Positions 26,519 to 35,376 of a DNA stretch of 64,000 bases are shown in pieces. The notes beneath the pieces were generated by a model. That model had not been told where the DNA came from, made no database searches, and saw nothing but the letters and a program-made list of their open reading frames with translations. Made by a program: the position numbers and the translations under genes. This stretch comes from JBDRED01 sp043820025 [NCBI: Elusimicrobiota bacterium] (GTDB lineage Bacteria; RUG730; JBDRED01). Numbering within the stretch: the stretch's first letter is position 1; each line of letters starts with the position of its first letter. Location of the stretch: assembly GCA_043820025.1 (NCBI GenBank), contig JBDRED010000034.1, positions 1-64,000 of the forward strand, in the 5' to 3' direction.

Positions 26519-28383
26519 TGAAAAAAAATAAGAAAATTAAAGGCAAAAAAAAGGTTGTTAATAAAACTAAAAAGAGTGTGTCTGTTAAGTCAAGGCCTGC
26601 GCCAAAACCCGGGATTAAAGATAAGCATGAAATGAAACAGGTTGTGAATCCAAAGGAAGTAAAGGTTGAAGATAAAGATATCGAAAAATTGATCAGGGTT
26701 GGCAAATCAAGCGGGCATCTGACATTCGAACAGATTAATAAAAAGCTTAATAAAAAGGAAATGTCTCCGGAAGAAATGGATGAATTTTTTATTAAGCTTG
26801 ATGATATGGGGATTGATGTTGTTGACGCTGAGGTTGATGCCGAGCCTGCGCAGGAAGCTGAGGAAGAGGAAGTAGTTGTAGAAGAAACACATGCCCACGA
26901 AGAGGTTCAAACCAATGATTCAATAAAAATGTATCTGAGCGAGATGGGCAGAGTAGCCCTCCTTACTCGCGATGACGAGGTTGAGCTCGCAAAGCGTATT
27001 CGCGAAAACGAAAGAGAGCTTCAAACTTTGGTTTTGGAGTCGCCCATTACTTTGAAGGAAATACGGCATTGGGATTCTCTTTTAAGAGAAGAAGAAATGA
27101 CGCCAAAGGAACTTATGCCAAGGGGCAGAAAAACTGACGCGTCTCTTAAAAATATGAAAGATAAGATGAAGAAGGTCGCCGGACTTATAAATAAATCCGA
27201 GAAAAAATTAAACAGCATTCAAAAAGCTTTAAATGTCAAAAGATTATCGGATAAAAGGAAGGCAGACTTAGAAGAAGCGTTTAAAAATGAAAATAAGACG
27301 ATAATTAATAATATTATAGGGCTTAATCTTAATTTAGAGAAGATGAAACGCTTGACAAACAGGATTAAACAGCTGGCGCAAAAAGTTCGCGAAACAAAGA
27401 ATGAAGAAAAAGAACTATTAGCAAATGTAAAGGTTCAGCCGGACGAATTTAAAAAGGCCTATAATAAAGTAAACAGAGGAAGCTTTACTAAGACTAAATT
27501 TACTAATCTAACCGGATGTAAATGGCCTCAAGCAGATAAGATAATAAAGGATCTTAAGATTATTGAGATTAAGCTCGTAAGGATTGAGGAAAATATAGGA
27601 ATTCCTTTAAATGAAATTGATCATATTTATGACACTATCATTAAACTTGAGGATAAAATACGTAACGATAAGATGAGGCTCATTAGAGCAAATCTTAGGC
27701 TGGTTGTGAGCATAGCGAAAAAACATATTAATCCCAATTTATCATTGCTGGATCTTATACAGGAAGGAAGCATAGGCCTTATGAAGGCTGTAGATAAGTT
27801 TGAGTATAGGCGTGGGTTTAAGTTTTCAACATATGCTACATGGTGGATTAGGCAGTCTATAAATCGCGCAATTGCCGATCAGGCGCGAACTATTCGTATT
27901 CCTGTGCACATGAAAGAGATGATAAGCAAGCTGGGTAAGATTTCCAGAAAATACAGACAGGATTTTGGAAGAGATCCAAGGCTGGAAGAATACTCAAAAG
28001 GACTAAGAATGCCTGCGGATAAGGTGCGGCAGGTTTTAAAAATTATGCAGGATCCTATCTCTCTAACAACGCCAATAGGCGATGAAGAGGATAGTTATTT
28101 AGAGGATTTTATTGAAGATAAAAACCATATTACTCCTGCAAAAGCCTCATCTGAGCTTTTGCGTCAAAAAGAGGTTGAGAGAATATTAAACACATTAACG
28201 CCAAAGGAAGCAGAAATTATTAGGCTTAGATTTGGCATAGGTTCAGGATATCCGCGCACTCTCGAAGAAGTAGGTAAAATTTTCAACGTTACGCGCGAAC
28301 GAGTAAGGCAGATAGAGGTTAAGGCAATAAAAAAATTGAGGCATCCATCCAGGAGCAAATTTTTATCAGAATATTTAGAATAG
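26518..28383 (+). CDS. rpoD: Primary RNA polymerase sigma factor RpoD
   Basis: 621 aa. A Lys-rich leader (about 40 residues) precedes a region 1.1-like segment ([11 protein letters not shown]). Region 1.2 follows near [11 protein letters not shown], then a long non-conserved helical insert. Region 2 is strongly conserved: [51 protein letters not shown]. Region 3 begins at RTIRIPVHM, and region 4 has the helix-turn-helix with [18 protein letters not shown]. It directs core polymerase to the -35/-10 promoters seen elsewhere in this window. The ATG overlaps the dnaG stop by one base. Confidence 0.97.
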   Translation: MKKNKKIKGKKKVVNKTKKSVSVKSRPAPKPGIKDKHEMKQVVNPKEVKVEDKDIEKLIRVGKSSGHLTFEQINKKLNKKEMSPEEMDEFFIKLDDMGIDVVDAEVDAEPAQEAEEEEVVVEETHAHEEVQTNDSIKMYLSEMGRVALLTRDDEVELAKRIRENERELQTLVLESPITLKEIRHWDSLLREEEMTPKELMPRGRKTDASLKNMKDKMKKVAGLINKSEKKLNSIQKALNVKRLSDKRKADLEEAFKNENKTIINNIIGLNLNLEKMKRLTNRIKQLAQKVRETKNEEKELLANVKVQPDEFKKAYNKVNRGSFTKTKFTNLTGCKWPQADKIIKDLKIIEIKLVRIEENIGIPLNEIDHIYDTIIKLEDKIRNDKMRLIRANLRLVVSIAKKHINPNLSLLDLIQEGSIGLMKAVDKFEYRRGFKFSTYATWWIRQSINRAIADQARTIRIPVHMKEMISKLGKISRKYRQDFGRDPRLEEYSKGLRMPADKVRQVLKIMQDPISLTTPIGDEEDSYLEDFIEDKNHITPAKASSELLRQKEVERILNTLTPKEAEIIRLRFGIGSGYPRTLEEVGKIFNVTRERVRQIEVKAIKKLRHPSRSKFLSEYLE

Positions 28384-28400
28384 TCTGCAATTTAAATTTT

Positions 28401-28474
28401 GGGCCCATAGCTCAGTTGGTTAGAGCAACTGACTCATAATCAGTGGGTCGTAGGTTCAAGTCCTACTGGGCCCA
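28401..28474 (+). tRNA. tRNA with CAT anticodon (tRNA-Ile2 or elongator tRNA-Met)
   Basis: 74 nt cloverleaf: acceptor GGGCCCA/TGGGCCC, D-arm GCTC...GAGC, anticodon stem ACTGA/TCAGT with loop CTCATAA, variable GGGTC, T-arm GTAGG TTCAAGT CCTAC, discriminator A, no encoded CCA. CAT can mean Met, or Ile decoding AUA after lysidine modification. The TTCAAGT T-loop and GACTCATAATC context resemble tRNA-Ile2, but elongator Met cannot be excluded by eye. Confidence 0.93.
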
Positions 28475-28531
28475 TAATCAAATATTTTTAACATTAGTTT
28501 TACTTGCTTTTTAGCAGGATTGGAGAAGTTT

Positions 28532-29278
28532 GTGAATAATGAAATAAATAAGCTGATTGAATTACAGAAAAAAGATATTGTTATACAGGGAATTGTTAAA
28601 AAAAAGAATAATATCCCGGTTCTTATTAAAGGATTGAATGATAAACTTGCAGGCTTTAGCCAAAAATTAACCGAAGATAAACAAAACTTCGAACAGAATC
28701 AGGTCGCTAGAAAGGAATTAGAGTTAGAATTAGGTTCTATTGAAGAATCTATTAAGAAACATCAGAGAGAACTTAATTCTGTGAAAACAAATGATGCGTA
28801 CCAGGCGCTAATAAGAGAAATTGCCGATGATAAAAATCAGAAGGATGAATTGGAAACCAAGATCCTTGAGAATATGGATAAACAAGAAAGCATTAATAGC
28901 GTTTTAGGCGCTGACAATAAAGATATGGAAACAGTTAAAAAGAATACTCAGGATGAGATTTCAAATTTGGAAGAAGAACTGAATAAAATCAGCGCTGAGT
29001 TAGGCCAATTAAATAAAGATCGTGAGACAATAGCCGAAGCTATTCCTAAAAAGATGCTTACCTTGTATGATAGGATTCGAATCAGCAAAGGCGGCGTGGC
29101 TATTGTTGAGGTGATTAATGGCTGCTGTAATGGATGCCATATGGCTTTAGCTCCTCAAAATATAGATGATGTAATAAAGAATAAGGACATTGTTGTATGC
29201 GGTATTTGTAATAGGATACTTTACGTCAAGGACGAGAATATCGAGTCCTTAAAAAATGATCCAACCTTAAAAGGTTAA
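28532..29278 (+). CDS. C4 zinc-ribbon coiled-coil protein (DUF164/COG1579 type)
   Basis: About 248 aa. GTG at 28532 with GGAG six bases upstream is preferred to the TTG at 28520, which overlaps the ribosome binding site. Residues 1-185 are Lys/Glu/Leu-rich and form a long antiparallel coiled coil. The C-terminus holds a zinc ribbon of two Cys pairs (CNGCH and CGICNR) spaced about 20 residues. This architecture defines the COG1579 family of predicted nucleic-acid-binding proteins; the molecular function is not established. It ends two bases before the RNase H gene, so the two form an operon. Confidence 0.85.
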   Translation: MNNEINKLIELQKKDIVIQGIVKKKNNIPVLIKGLNDKLAGFSQKLTEDKQNFEQNQVARKELELELGSIEESIKKHQRELNSVKTNDAYQALIREIADDKNQKDELETKILENMDKQESINSVLGADNKDMETVKKNTQDEISNLEEELNKISAELGQLNKDRETIAEAIPKKMLTLYDRIRISKGGVAIVEVINGCCNGCHMALAPQNIDDVIKNKDIVVCGICNRILYVKDENIESLKNDPTLKG

Positions 29279-29280
29279 AA

Positions 29281-29874
29281 ATGATTCCAGTAAATAAGCT
29301 TCTAAATCTTCTAGCGCAAAATAAATCACTCAATGAAATATCTGAAATTCTTAGTTGTAAGACAAATGAAATAAAAAGTATTCTTTTAAAAATAGCAGAT
29401 TCGTATCATGACCCTAAATCCGAGTCCGTATCTGACGGTAAATTAGAAAAAGACGGGAAAGTTTTGGTTTTTAGCGACGGCGCGTCAAGAGGCAATCCCG
29501 GCCCGAGCAGTATAGCCTGCGTGATTTTAAACTCAAAAAAACAAGAAATTACGCATGCGAATAAATATATAGGAAAGGCTACAAATAATGAAGCGGAGTA
29601 TATGGCAATATTGTTAGCTCTTGATAGGCTTGATGAGATGCAAGGCGTAAAAAGCGTAGATTTTTTTACAGATTCGCAGTTGGTTGCAAGACAAATTAAT
29701 GGCGAGTATAAGGTTTCAAATAATAGAATATTAGAATTCGTTCAGTTATTCATGGATAGAATAAAAAAATACCCGGTATTTTCAATAACCCATATACCGA
29801 GAGGGGAAAATAAATACGCGGATATGCTGGCAAATATGGCTTTAGACGAACATATAAAAAGTTTTAAGTTTTAA
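29281..29874 (+). CDS. rnhA: Ribonuclease HI with N-terminal helical extension
   Basis: 197 aa. The C-terminal 135 residues are an RNase H domain with the catalytic acidic residues visible: FSDGASRGNPGPSS (Asp), NNEAEYMAI (Glu), FTDSQLVARQING (Asp) and RGENKYADMLAN (Asp). The short form lacking the basic protrusion, and the NGEYKVSN segment, resemble the Halobacterium/Sulfolobus-like type 1 group found in many bacteria. Residues 1-60 form a helical, possibly HTH-like extension (LNEISEILSCKTNEI) with no assigned role. It degrades RNA in RNA-DNA hybrids. Start ATG 29281 follows AAGG. Confidence 0.93.
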   Translation: MIPVNKLLNLLAQNKSLNEISEILSCKTNEIKSILLKIADSYHDPKSESVSDGKLEKDGKVLVFSDGASRGNPGPSSIACVILNSKKQEITHANKYIGKATNNEAEYMAILLALDRLDEMQGVKSVDFFTDSQLVARQINGEYKVSNNRILEFVQLFMDRIKKYPVFSITHIPRGENKYADMLANMALDEHIKSFKF

Positions 29875-29983
29875 GCGCTAAGTTTCAAGTTAAATAAAAA
29901 ATTAGAACTTTAAAGTGTAAAATTGAGGGAAAATTGAATAACTTATTATTACCGGATCTCAGATTAAGCTTTATTAACTAATA

Positions 29984-30312
29984 TATTTGCAGGATAGATG
30001 GTCGCTGTGAAAGCAATTTCATAGAGGAAAGTCCGGACTCCGGAGAGCAGAATGCTCACTAACAGTGAGGCCCTGATAACTCAGGGATGGAAAGTGCAAC
30101 AGAAAATATACCGCCCCGGCGTTATGCCTGGGTAAGGGTGAAAAGGCGAGGTAAGAGCTCACCGTCCTTATTAGTGATAATAGGGACTTGCAAACCCCAT
30201 TCGGAGCAAGATCAAATATAAGGGAGAGGTGGCTCGTCTCGTCTTACCTTGGGTTGATCGCTTAGATAAATGACTATCAAATACAAAATCCGGCTTATTT
30301 CCTGCAGAAATA
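29984..30312 (+). ncRNA. rnpB: RNase P RNA, bacterial class A
   Basis: Conserved landmarks in order: GAGGAAAGTCCGGACTCC (P4/J3-4 region), GTGCAACAGAAA, ATACCGCC, GGTAAGGGTGAAAAGG, GGTAAGAGCTCACCG, CAAACCCC, GGAGCAAGATCAAATA, TTGGGTTGATCGCTTAGATAAATGACTATC (in two parts here) and the 3' ATCCGGCTTAT. P1 pairs GCAGGA near 29989 with TCCTGC near 30300. It is the catalytic RNA that matures tRNA 5' ends. The ends are set from P1 pairing and may be off by several bases. It fills the gap between rnhA and nadB. Confidence 0.95.
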
Positions 30313-30345
30313 AATTAATCGCTCAATAGTCTTTTGCGGAGTTTT

Positions 30346-31911
30346 ATGGGAAATAATCGGGTAAATTCAGATGTGTTGATAATAGGCAGCGGCGCGGCCG
30401 GACTTAGCCTGGCTCTGAGATTAGCCTCGAAATACAAAATAAATGTAATTTCTAAGGCAGGCCTAGAGGAATCAAGCACCTTTTACGCGCAAGGCGGTAT
30501 TGCTGCCGCATGGGACGAAAAGGACTCGTTGAACGAACACATAAATGACACAATAATCGCCGGCGACGGGCTTTGTAAAAAAAATGTAGTGAGCGCTGTA
30601 ATTAAAGAAGGGCCGGGTATTATTAAAGACCTTATTGATTGGGGCGTAAAATTTACTAAATGCGATTCAGGCTCAGGAGAATTCGATCTTACAAAGGAAG
30701 GCGGTCATACAAAACGCAGAATATTTCATAAAGATGATACAACCGGAGTAGAGATTGAAACAAGTCTATCTAATAAAGTTAAGAAACAAAAAAACATTTC
30801 TGTATACGAATATCACATAGCCATAAATTTAATTAAACACAAACAAGCATGCTGCGGCGCGTATGTTCTCAATGAGAAAAAAGGCAGCGTAATAACCTTT
30901 TGCGCTCCTATTATTGTTTTAGCAACAGGCGGAACAGGTAAGGTGTATGTTTATACAAGCAATCCGGATACTGCTACAGGCGACGGAATTGCTATGGCTT
31001 ATCGTATAGGCGCTAAAATAAGTAATATGGAGTTTATGCAGTTTCATCCAACATGTTTATACCATCCTAAAGCAAAATCATTTCTTATCTCTGAAGCTGT
31101 CCGAGGGGAAGGCGGTATTTTAAGGCTTGCAAATGGAAAGGCTTTTATGCACAAATATCATAAATTGGGTTCGCTTGCGCCTAGGGATGTTGTGGCCAGG
31201 GCAATAGATTGCGAGATAAAAAAATCAGGCGACGTTTGTGTTTTTCTTGATATAACGCATAAAAATAAAAATTTTATAAAAAAACGTTTTCCAAATATTT
31301 ATGAGAAGTGTTTATTATATGGAATTGATATTACTAAAGAACCGGCGCCTGTGGTTCCGGCAGCGCATTATATGTGCGGTGGGATAAAGATTGATATGAA
31401 TGGGCGCACTAATATCAAAAATTTGTATGCTGTAGGCGAAACTGCGTGCACAGGGCTTCATGGGGCAAACAGGCTTGCAAGCAATTCGCTGCTTGAAGCT
31501 TTTTTTACATCGAAACGAGCGGCTGAATATATAAAAAATAATTTTCCAAAGATCGCTATTCCTAAAATAAAGCCTTGGAGCATAGGAAAGGCTGTAGATA
31601 GTAACGAACAGGTAATGATCACGCATAATTGGTATGAACTGCGCCGGTTAATGTGGAACTATGTAGGTATTGTCAGGTCGAATGCCCGCTTGGCCAGAGC
31701 AAGGAGCAGAATAAAACTGCTCATTAGCGAGATACAGGAGTATTATTGGGACTTTACTGTAACAGCTCCTCTGATTGAGCTAAGAAACCTAGCGACAGTT
31801 GCAGACCTTATAATACGCAGCGCGCAAAAAAGAAAGGAATCCAGAGGGCTTCACTATAGTCTCGACTATCCAAAAAAAAATCCCAAAAAAGCAAGAGACA
31901 CGGTTCTGTAA
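30346..31911 (+). CDS. nadB: L-aspartate oxidase
   Basis: 521 aa. ATG at 30346 with GGAG four bases upstream is preferred to TTG 30334. The FAD-binding Rossmann motif GSGAAGLSLALRLA is near the N-terminus. Then come STFYAQGGIAAAW, the family signature EFMQFHPTCLY, SEAVRGEGGILRL, AAHYMCGGIK and the second FAD contact GANRLASNSLLEA. It oxidises aspartate to iminoaspartate, the first step of de novo NAD synthesis. The next enzymes are not adjacent: nadC is about 12 kb downstream and nadA is not in this window. NadB and succinate dehydrogenase flavoproteins are related; the motifs and length favour NadB. Confidence 0.94.
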   Translation: MGNNRVNSDVLIIGSGAAGLSLALRLASKYKINVISKAGLEESSTFYAQGGIAAAWDEKDSLNEHINDTIIAGDGLCKKNVVSAVIKEGPGIIKDLIDWGVKFTKCDSGSGEFDLTKEGGHTKRRIFHKDDTTGVEIETSLSNKVKKQKNISVYEYHIAINLIKHKQACCGAYVLNEKKGSVITFCAPIIVLATGGTGKVYVYTSNPDTATGDGIAMAYRIGAKISNMEFMQFHPTCLYHPKAKSFLISEAVRGEGGILRLANGKAFMHKYHKLGSLAPRDVVARAIDCEIKKSGDVCVFLDITHKNKNFIKKRFPNIYEKCLLYGIDITKEPAPVVPAAHYMCGGIKIDMNGRTNIKNLYAVGETACTGLHGANRLASNSLLEAFFTSKRAAEYIKNNFPKIAIPKIKPWSIGKAVDSNEQVMITHNWYELRRLMWNYVGIVRSNARLARARSRIKLLISEIQEYYWDFTVTAPLIELRNLATVADLIIRSAQKRKESRGLHYSLDYPKKNPKKARDTVL

Positions 31912-31960
31912 ATTTAGAATTCAGAAGACGAAATTTGCGTTGACACAGTCTTCTATTTCC

Positions 31961-31989
31961 TTGACCCGCAGAATCAAGCATAGTATAAT
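31961..31989 (+). promoter_or_regulatory. Sigma-70-type promoter for mgtE
   Basis: TTGACC at 31961-31966 and a perfect TATAAT at 31984-31989 with a 17-bp spacer. It would give an mRNA leader of roughly 145 bases before mgtE. Confidence 0.75.
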
Positions 31990-32013
31990 CCCAATTGATA
32001 AAATGATTATAAT

Positions 32014-32093
32014 GTTTGTTCTGAAAAAGTGGTAGAAATTTCTCGTTATTTTTCTTATTTTATCGTCTTTCGACCCACTTTTTCAGAACAAAC
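32014..32093. promoter_or_regulatory. Long inverted repeat in the mgtE leader
   Basis: A perfect 19-bp inverted repeat: GTTTGTTCTGAAAAAGTGG (32014-32032) and its complement (32075-32093), separated by 42 AT-rich bases. It lies wholly within the predicted mgtE leader. It does not resemble an M-box by its visible sequence. It could be a leader hairpin controlling mgtE or a MITE/REP-type element. Confidence 0.8.
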
Positions 32094-32141
32094 TATAATA
32101 TTTTTCGCAGTCATTATGAGATGCGAATACAGGTGAATAAT

Positions 32142-33527
32142 ATGAAAAGAATTAATGTTCTCGCGCTATTTCTTCCGGAGATAAAAGAGCTTCTTAGAGA
32201 ACGAAGTTTTGCTCAAATAAAACAAGTTTTGTCAGGCATGCATTCGATGGATCTTGCAGAAGGTTTTCATAATTTTGCTGATAATGAAAAAATTATAATT
32301 TTTAGGTTATTGGGTCAAAATAAAGCAATTGAGGTTTTTGAGAGCGTTCAGCCGGAAGATCAGAAATTTCTTTTAAATAATCTTGCAAGCGCTGAGATAT
32401 CGCAGATATTGAACGAGATGTCGTCTGACGAGCGCGTTGACCTTTTTCATGAATTATCTCCCAAAGTAGTAAAAAAGTTTTTTAGTCTTATGAGAAAGGA
32501 AGAGGTTGATGATGTAAAGTCGCTTATTACGTATCCGGAGGGCACAGCAGGCAGTATTATGACAACTGACGCGGTATGCCTTAGGCCTGATATGAGCGCG
32601 CGAGCGGCTCTTTTAAAGCTCCAGGAAGAACTCAAAACAGGCGAATCTGAACATATTTACGCCAGCTATGTGCTGGATAGTGATAGAAAACTAATAGGCG
32701 CTGTTGATTTGCAGGATATTATTGTTTCATCGCCGCATGCGCCTGTCAAAGAAATTATGACAAGTATAGAAACAATAAAGGTTACTGACGATTCTGACGC
32801 TAAGGAAGTAGGCGCGTTATTCGTAAAATACGATCTTTTAAGCGTTCCTGTTGTTAATGAAAAAAAACAGTTTGTAGGTATGATTGTGTTCGATGATATC
32901 GTTGATTCGATTCAGCATGAGAATACAAAGGAAATGTATGAGTTAGGAAAGATGCATGTTGAGGAAGGCGCGGAAATCCGTTATTCTCATACAAATAGTT
33001 TTGATTTATTAAAACGCAGGGCAGGCTGGCTCATGTTTTTGCTCGTGTTCGATTTTTTAACAGGAACTGTTCTTAAATCATATGAGCATGCGTTAAGCAG
33101 TGTTGTCGCTCTTTCGTTTTTTATTCCTATGTTATTAGATACCGGCGGTAATGCAGGAGCTCAGGTTTCTGTCACAATAATACGCGGATTAGCAATAGGC
33201 GATGTAGGAATGCATAATGTTTGGGATATTATAAAAAAGGAATCAATAGCCGCATTTTTTATGAGTTTATTTGTAGGGCTTGTCGCGTTTTTAAGAGCGT
33301 ATTTATTACAGGGCAGCGCGCTTGTTGCTTTAGTAGTGGGCGCTACTATGAGCGTTATTGTTTTATTAGCTGTTTCTACGGGAATCTTTCTTCCGCTTGC
33401 TTCAAAAAAAATCGGCCTTGATCCTGCTGTTCTAGCCGGCCCTATAACCACAAGTATTGTTGATATTGTGGGCCTGATCATTTACTTCAATATAGCTATT
33501 AAATTAATTCCTGCATTATCACATTAG
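32142..33527 (+). CDS. mgtE: MgtE-type magnesium transporter
   Basis: 461 aa. ATG at 32142 has AGGTGA five bases upstream; the earlier in-frame ATG at 32121 lacks a good site. The cytoplasmic N-domain of helical repeats is followed by paired CBS domains (AGSIMTTDAVCLRPDMSARA and VKEIMTSIETIKV), which sense Mg2+ in this family. The C-terminal five-helix membrane domain contains the conserved DTGGNAGAQVSVTIIRGLA pore segment and GLDPAVLAGPITTS. It forms a homodimeric Mg2+ channel in the inner membrane. It is apparently transcribed alone, from its own promoter and with an unusually structured leader. Confidence 0.95.
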   Translation: MKRINVLALFLPEIKELLRERSFAQIKQVLSGMHSMDLAEGFHNFADNEKIIIFRLLGQNKAIEVFESVQPEDQKFLLNNLASAEISQILNEMSSDERVDLFHELSPKVVKKFFSLMRKEEVDDVKSLITYPEGTAGSIMTTDAVCLRPDMSARAALLKLQEELKTGESEHIYASYVLDSDRKLIGAVDLQDIIVSSPHAPVKEIMTSIETIKVTDDSDAKEVGALFVKYDLLSVPVVNEKKQFVGMIVFDDIVDSIQHENTKEMYELGKMHVEEGAEIRYSHTNSFDLLKRRAGWLMFLLVFDFLTGTVLKSYEHALSSVVALSFFIPMLLDTGGNAGAQVSVTIIRGLAIGDVGMHNVWDIIKKESIAAFFMSLFVGLVAFLRAYLLQGSALVALVVGATMSVIVLLAVSTGIFLPLASKKIGLDPAVLAGPITTSIVDIVGLIIYFNIAIKLIPALSH

Positions 33528-33696
33528 TACGCGCCGCAACGCGTCATTCTCCTATTCTCTGTAATTGCGGGGAGCATAAGAGGCTTGCCTCTAAGCCGAC
33601 GCGGCAAAATCATTCTAAATTCTGACTTTTGTTTGGTCTTTTATTTTCTTCATATTTCTTTCATCTTTATTTCATAATTAATGAATAGTATCACGG

Positions 33697-33725
33697 TTGA
33701 CAAACCCCATTACCCAGGGTAAAGT
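33697..33725 (+). promoter_or_regulatory. Promoter for the pilin-like operon with embedded palindrome
   Basis: TTGACA at 33697-33702 and TAAAGT at 33720-33725, spacer 17 bp. The palindrome TTACCC-A-GGGTAA (33710-33722) sits between the boxes and overlaps the -10, the position expected for a repressor operator. Start codon of the first gene is 33743. Confidence 0.6.
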
Positions 33726-33742
33726 TAATTGGGAGCAGGAAT

Positions 33743-34126
33743 ATGAATATACTTAAAAAAATTATTTCAAACAAAGGATTTACGTATATTGAAATTATCG
33801 TTGCAATGGTAATTTTATCTTACGTTATTTTAGCATTTACCAGGGTCTTTATGGGTGGTGTATTAACCGCTAAAAATATGGAATTTAAAACAGTGGCGTA
33901 TAATTACGCTATTGATGAGGTAGAACATGTGCGCAACCTTGCATATAATGATGTCACAAATTTCACAGAGCAAAGGGTATTAAGCACAGGCAAGAAGTTT
34001 ACTATTACAAGAATAATTACTGTGATAGAAGCGGATATTTTAAAGCAGGTGGATGTGGTAGTCTCATGGAAGGAAGGAGGAGATACTAAGACAACCAGTA
34101 TGACTACGCTGGTTGCTCAGTATTAA
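33743..34126 (+). CDS. Type IV pilin-like minor pilin/pseudopilin
   Basis: 127 aa. The N-terminus carries a class III signal: short basic leader, then the prepilin peptidase site KG-FTYIEIIVAMVILSYVIL, with Glu at +5 of the mature protein and a hydrophobic helix. The remainder is small and beta-rich, with no conserved cysteines. Size and helix fit GspI/PilV-type minor pilins. It should be cleaved and N-methylated by PilD and enter the tip of a type IV pilus or type II secretion pseudopilus. First gene of a five-gene operon; the assembly ATPase, PilC and secretin genes are not in this window. Confidence 0.85.
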   Translation: MNILKKIISNKGFTYIEIIVAMVILSYVILAFTRVFMGGVLTAKNMEFKTVAYNYAIDEVEHVRNLAYNDVTNFTEQRVLSTGKKFTITRIITVIEADILKQVDVVVSWKEGGDTKTTSMTTLVAQY

Positions 34127-34152
34127 TAAATTATTAAAAGGAGGAAGTAAAT

Positions 34153-35352
34153 ATGAATAAAATCTTGTTTAATAAAAATTTTAATAATCAAGGTGAAGCT
34201 CTTCCTTTAATAACATTTATTATACTGATAGTTGTAGTTCTTGGCGCTGCAATAACGCTTATGGTAAGAGAAGAAGTAAAAGAATCAACAATGCTTAGAG
34301 GAGGGAATGAAGCGTTATATATTGCAGAAGGAGGAGCGCACAAAGCTATAAGCAAAATTACTTCAAGTAGCGAGGAATTTACAGGTGAAGGGGATGTTCC
34401 TCTCGGAAAAGGAATGTATACAGTCACAGTAACTAATCAGGGTAATGATCTTTATGAAATAATATCTACAGGGTATATACCAAACAGCAGTAATCCTAAA
34501 CATGCGAGAAGACTGCGTATTTTATTCGCGCTTGCCTCAGACGATCCAAGCAGAGGATTTGTTCAGGACGAGGCGTTCAATTATGCAGCTGTAGGCAATG
34601 ATAACCTGTATATTAATAATATGTCAATAATAAATTCAGCAAATCCCGGTAATCAAGGCAATATCAGGTCTAACGCAAATATTACATGCGAAAATGGAGC
34701 AATAGTTAATGGCAATGCTTATGCTGTCGGGAGCATTAATCTTATTGGCGCATCTGTAATAAATGGCACGCAAAATATAGGACAAGCAGTACTTGCATTG
34801 CCTGAAATAGATTTAGATTATTATAGCCAAAAAGCTAAGGAAGGCGGGGTTTTAGAGGGTAACCAAACATATAGCAGCGGCATAACTAATTTAGGGCCGG
34901 TGTATATTAATGGAGACCTTGTTATAGAAAACACAGCTATTGTAAACCTTACGGGCGATATATATGTGAAAGGCAATATCTCGCTTCATAATACATCGTA
35001 TGTTAAAGGCGGATATGTAATATGCGCTGAAGGCACTATTTTAGCAAAAAATCTTGCGTATGTCGGCCAAGGCGATAATATTACAGCTATAATAACATCA
35101 AATAATACCTCTCAAGCTATTGTGCTTCAAAACGCGTCAGTTACGTCAAAAGCTATTTACTATGCGCCTAAGGGTTCGTTAAAGGTTCGAAACGCAGCAA
35201 TAATAAATGGGTGTCTTGTTGCTAAAAATTTGGAAATATCAAACGGCGCTATTGTTAATCATATGATAGATATTAATCTTGACCTGCCTGGAGCGAATGC
35301 TATAGGTGGAGAGAATAGAGTCGTATCGTGGAGAGAGATATCAATTGAATAG
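34153..35352 (+). CDS. PilX-like pilus assembly protein, copy 1
   Basis: 399 aa. Begins with NNQGEALPLITFIILIVVVLG, a hydrophobic helix, then REEVKESTMLRGGNEALYIAEGGAHKA, the PilX N-terminal pattern (EAL-x-x-AEGG). It lacks the usual Gly-Phe cleavage site: the residues are QG-EALPL, so processing by prepilin peptidase is plausible but atypical. From about residue 140 the protein is beta-rich with Gly/Asn/Val periodicity (GPVYINGDLVIENTAIVNL) resembling bactofilin-like solenoids. It is a clear paralogue of the next gene, and SD AAAGGAGG precedes the ATG. Probable large minor pilin or tip protein. Confidence 0.75.
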   Translation: MNKILFNKNFNNQGEALPLITFIILIVVVLGAAITLMVREEVKESTMLRGGNEALYIAEGGAHKAISKITSSSEEFTGEGDVPLGKGMYTVTVTNQGNDLYEIISTGYIPNSSNPKHARRLRILFALASDDPSRGFVQDEAFNYAAVGNDNLYINNMSIINSANPGNQGNIRSNANITCENGAIVNGNAYAVGSINLIGASVINGTQNIGQAVLALPEIDLDYYSQKAKEGGVLEGNQTYSSGITNLGPVYINGDLVIENTAIVNLTGDIYVKGNISLHNTSYVKGGYVICAEGTILAKNLAYVGQGDNITAIITSNNTSQAIVLQNASVTSKAIYYAPKGSLKVRNAAIINGCLVAKNLEISNGAIVNHMIDINLDLPGANAIGGENRVVSWREISIE

Positions 35353-35376
35353 ATATTTATAGCATGGGGGAAGTGT

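Noticed and set aside
31990-32141. M-box Mg2+ riboswitch upstream of mgtE
   Set aside because: None of the conserved M-box core segments is recognisable; the region is dominated by a simple 19-bp hairpin.
33579-33592. AGAGGC-TT-GCCTCT hairpin after mgtE as terminator
   Set aside because: The stem is only 6 bp with a 2-base loop, too tight, and has no adjacent U-tract. The actual end of the mgtE transcript cannot be placed from sequence.
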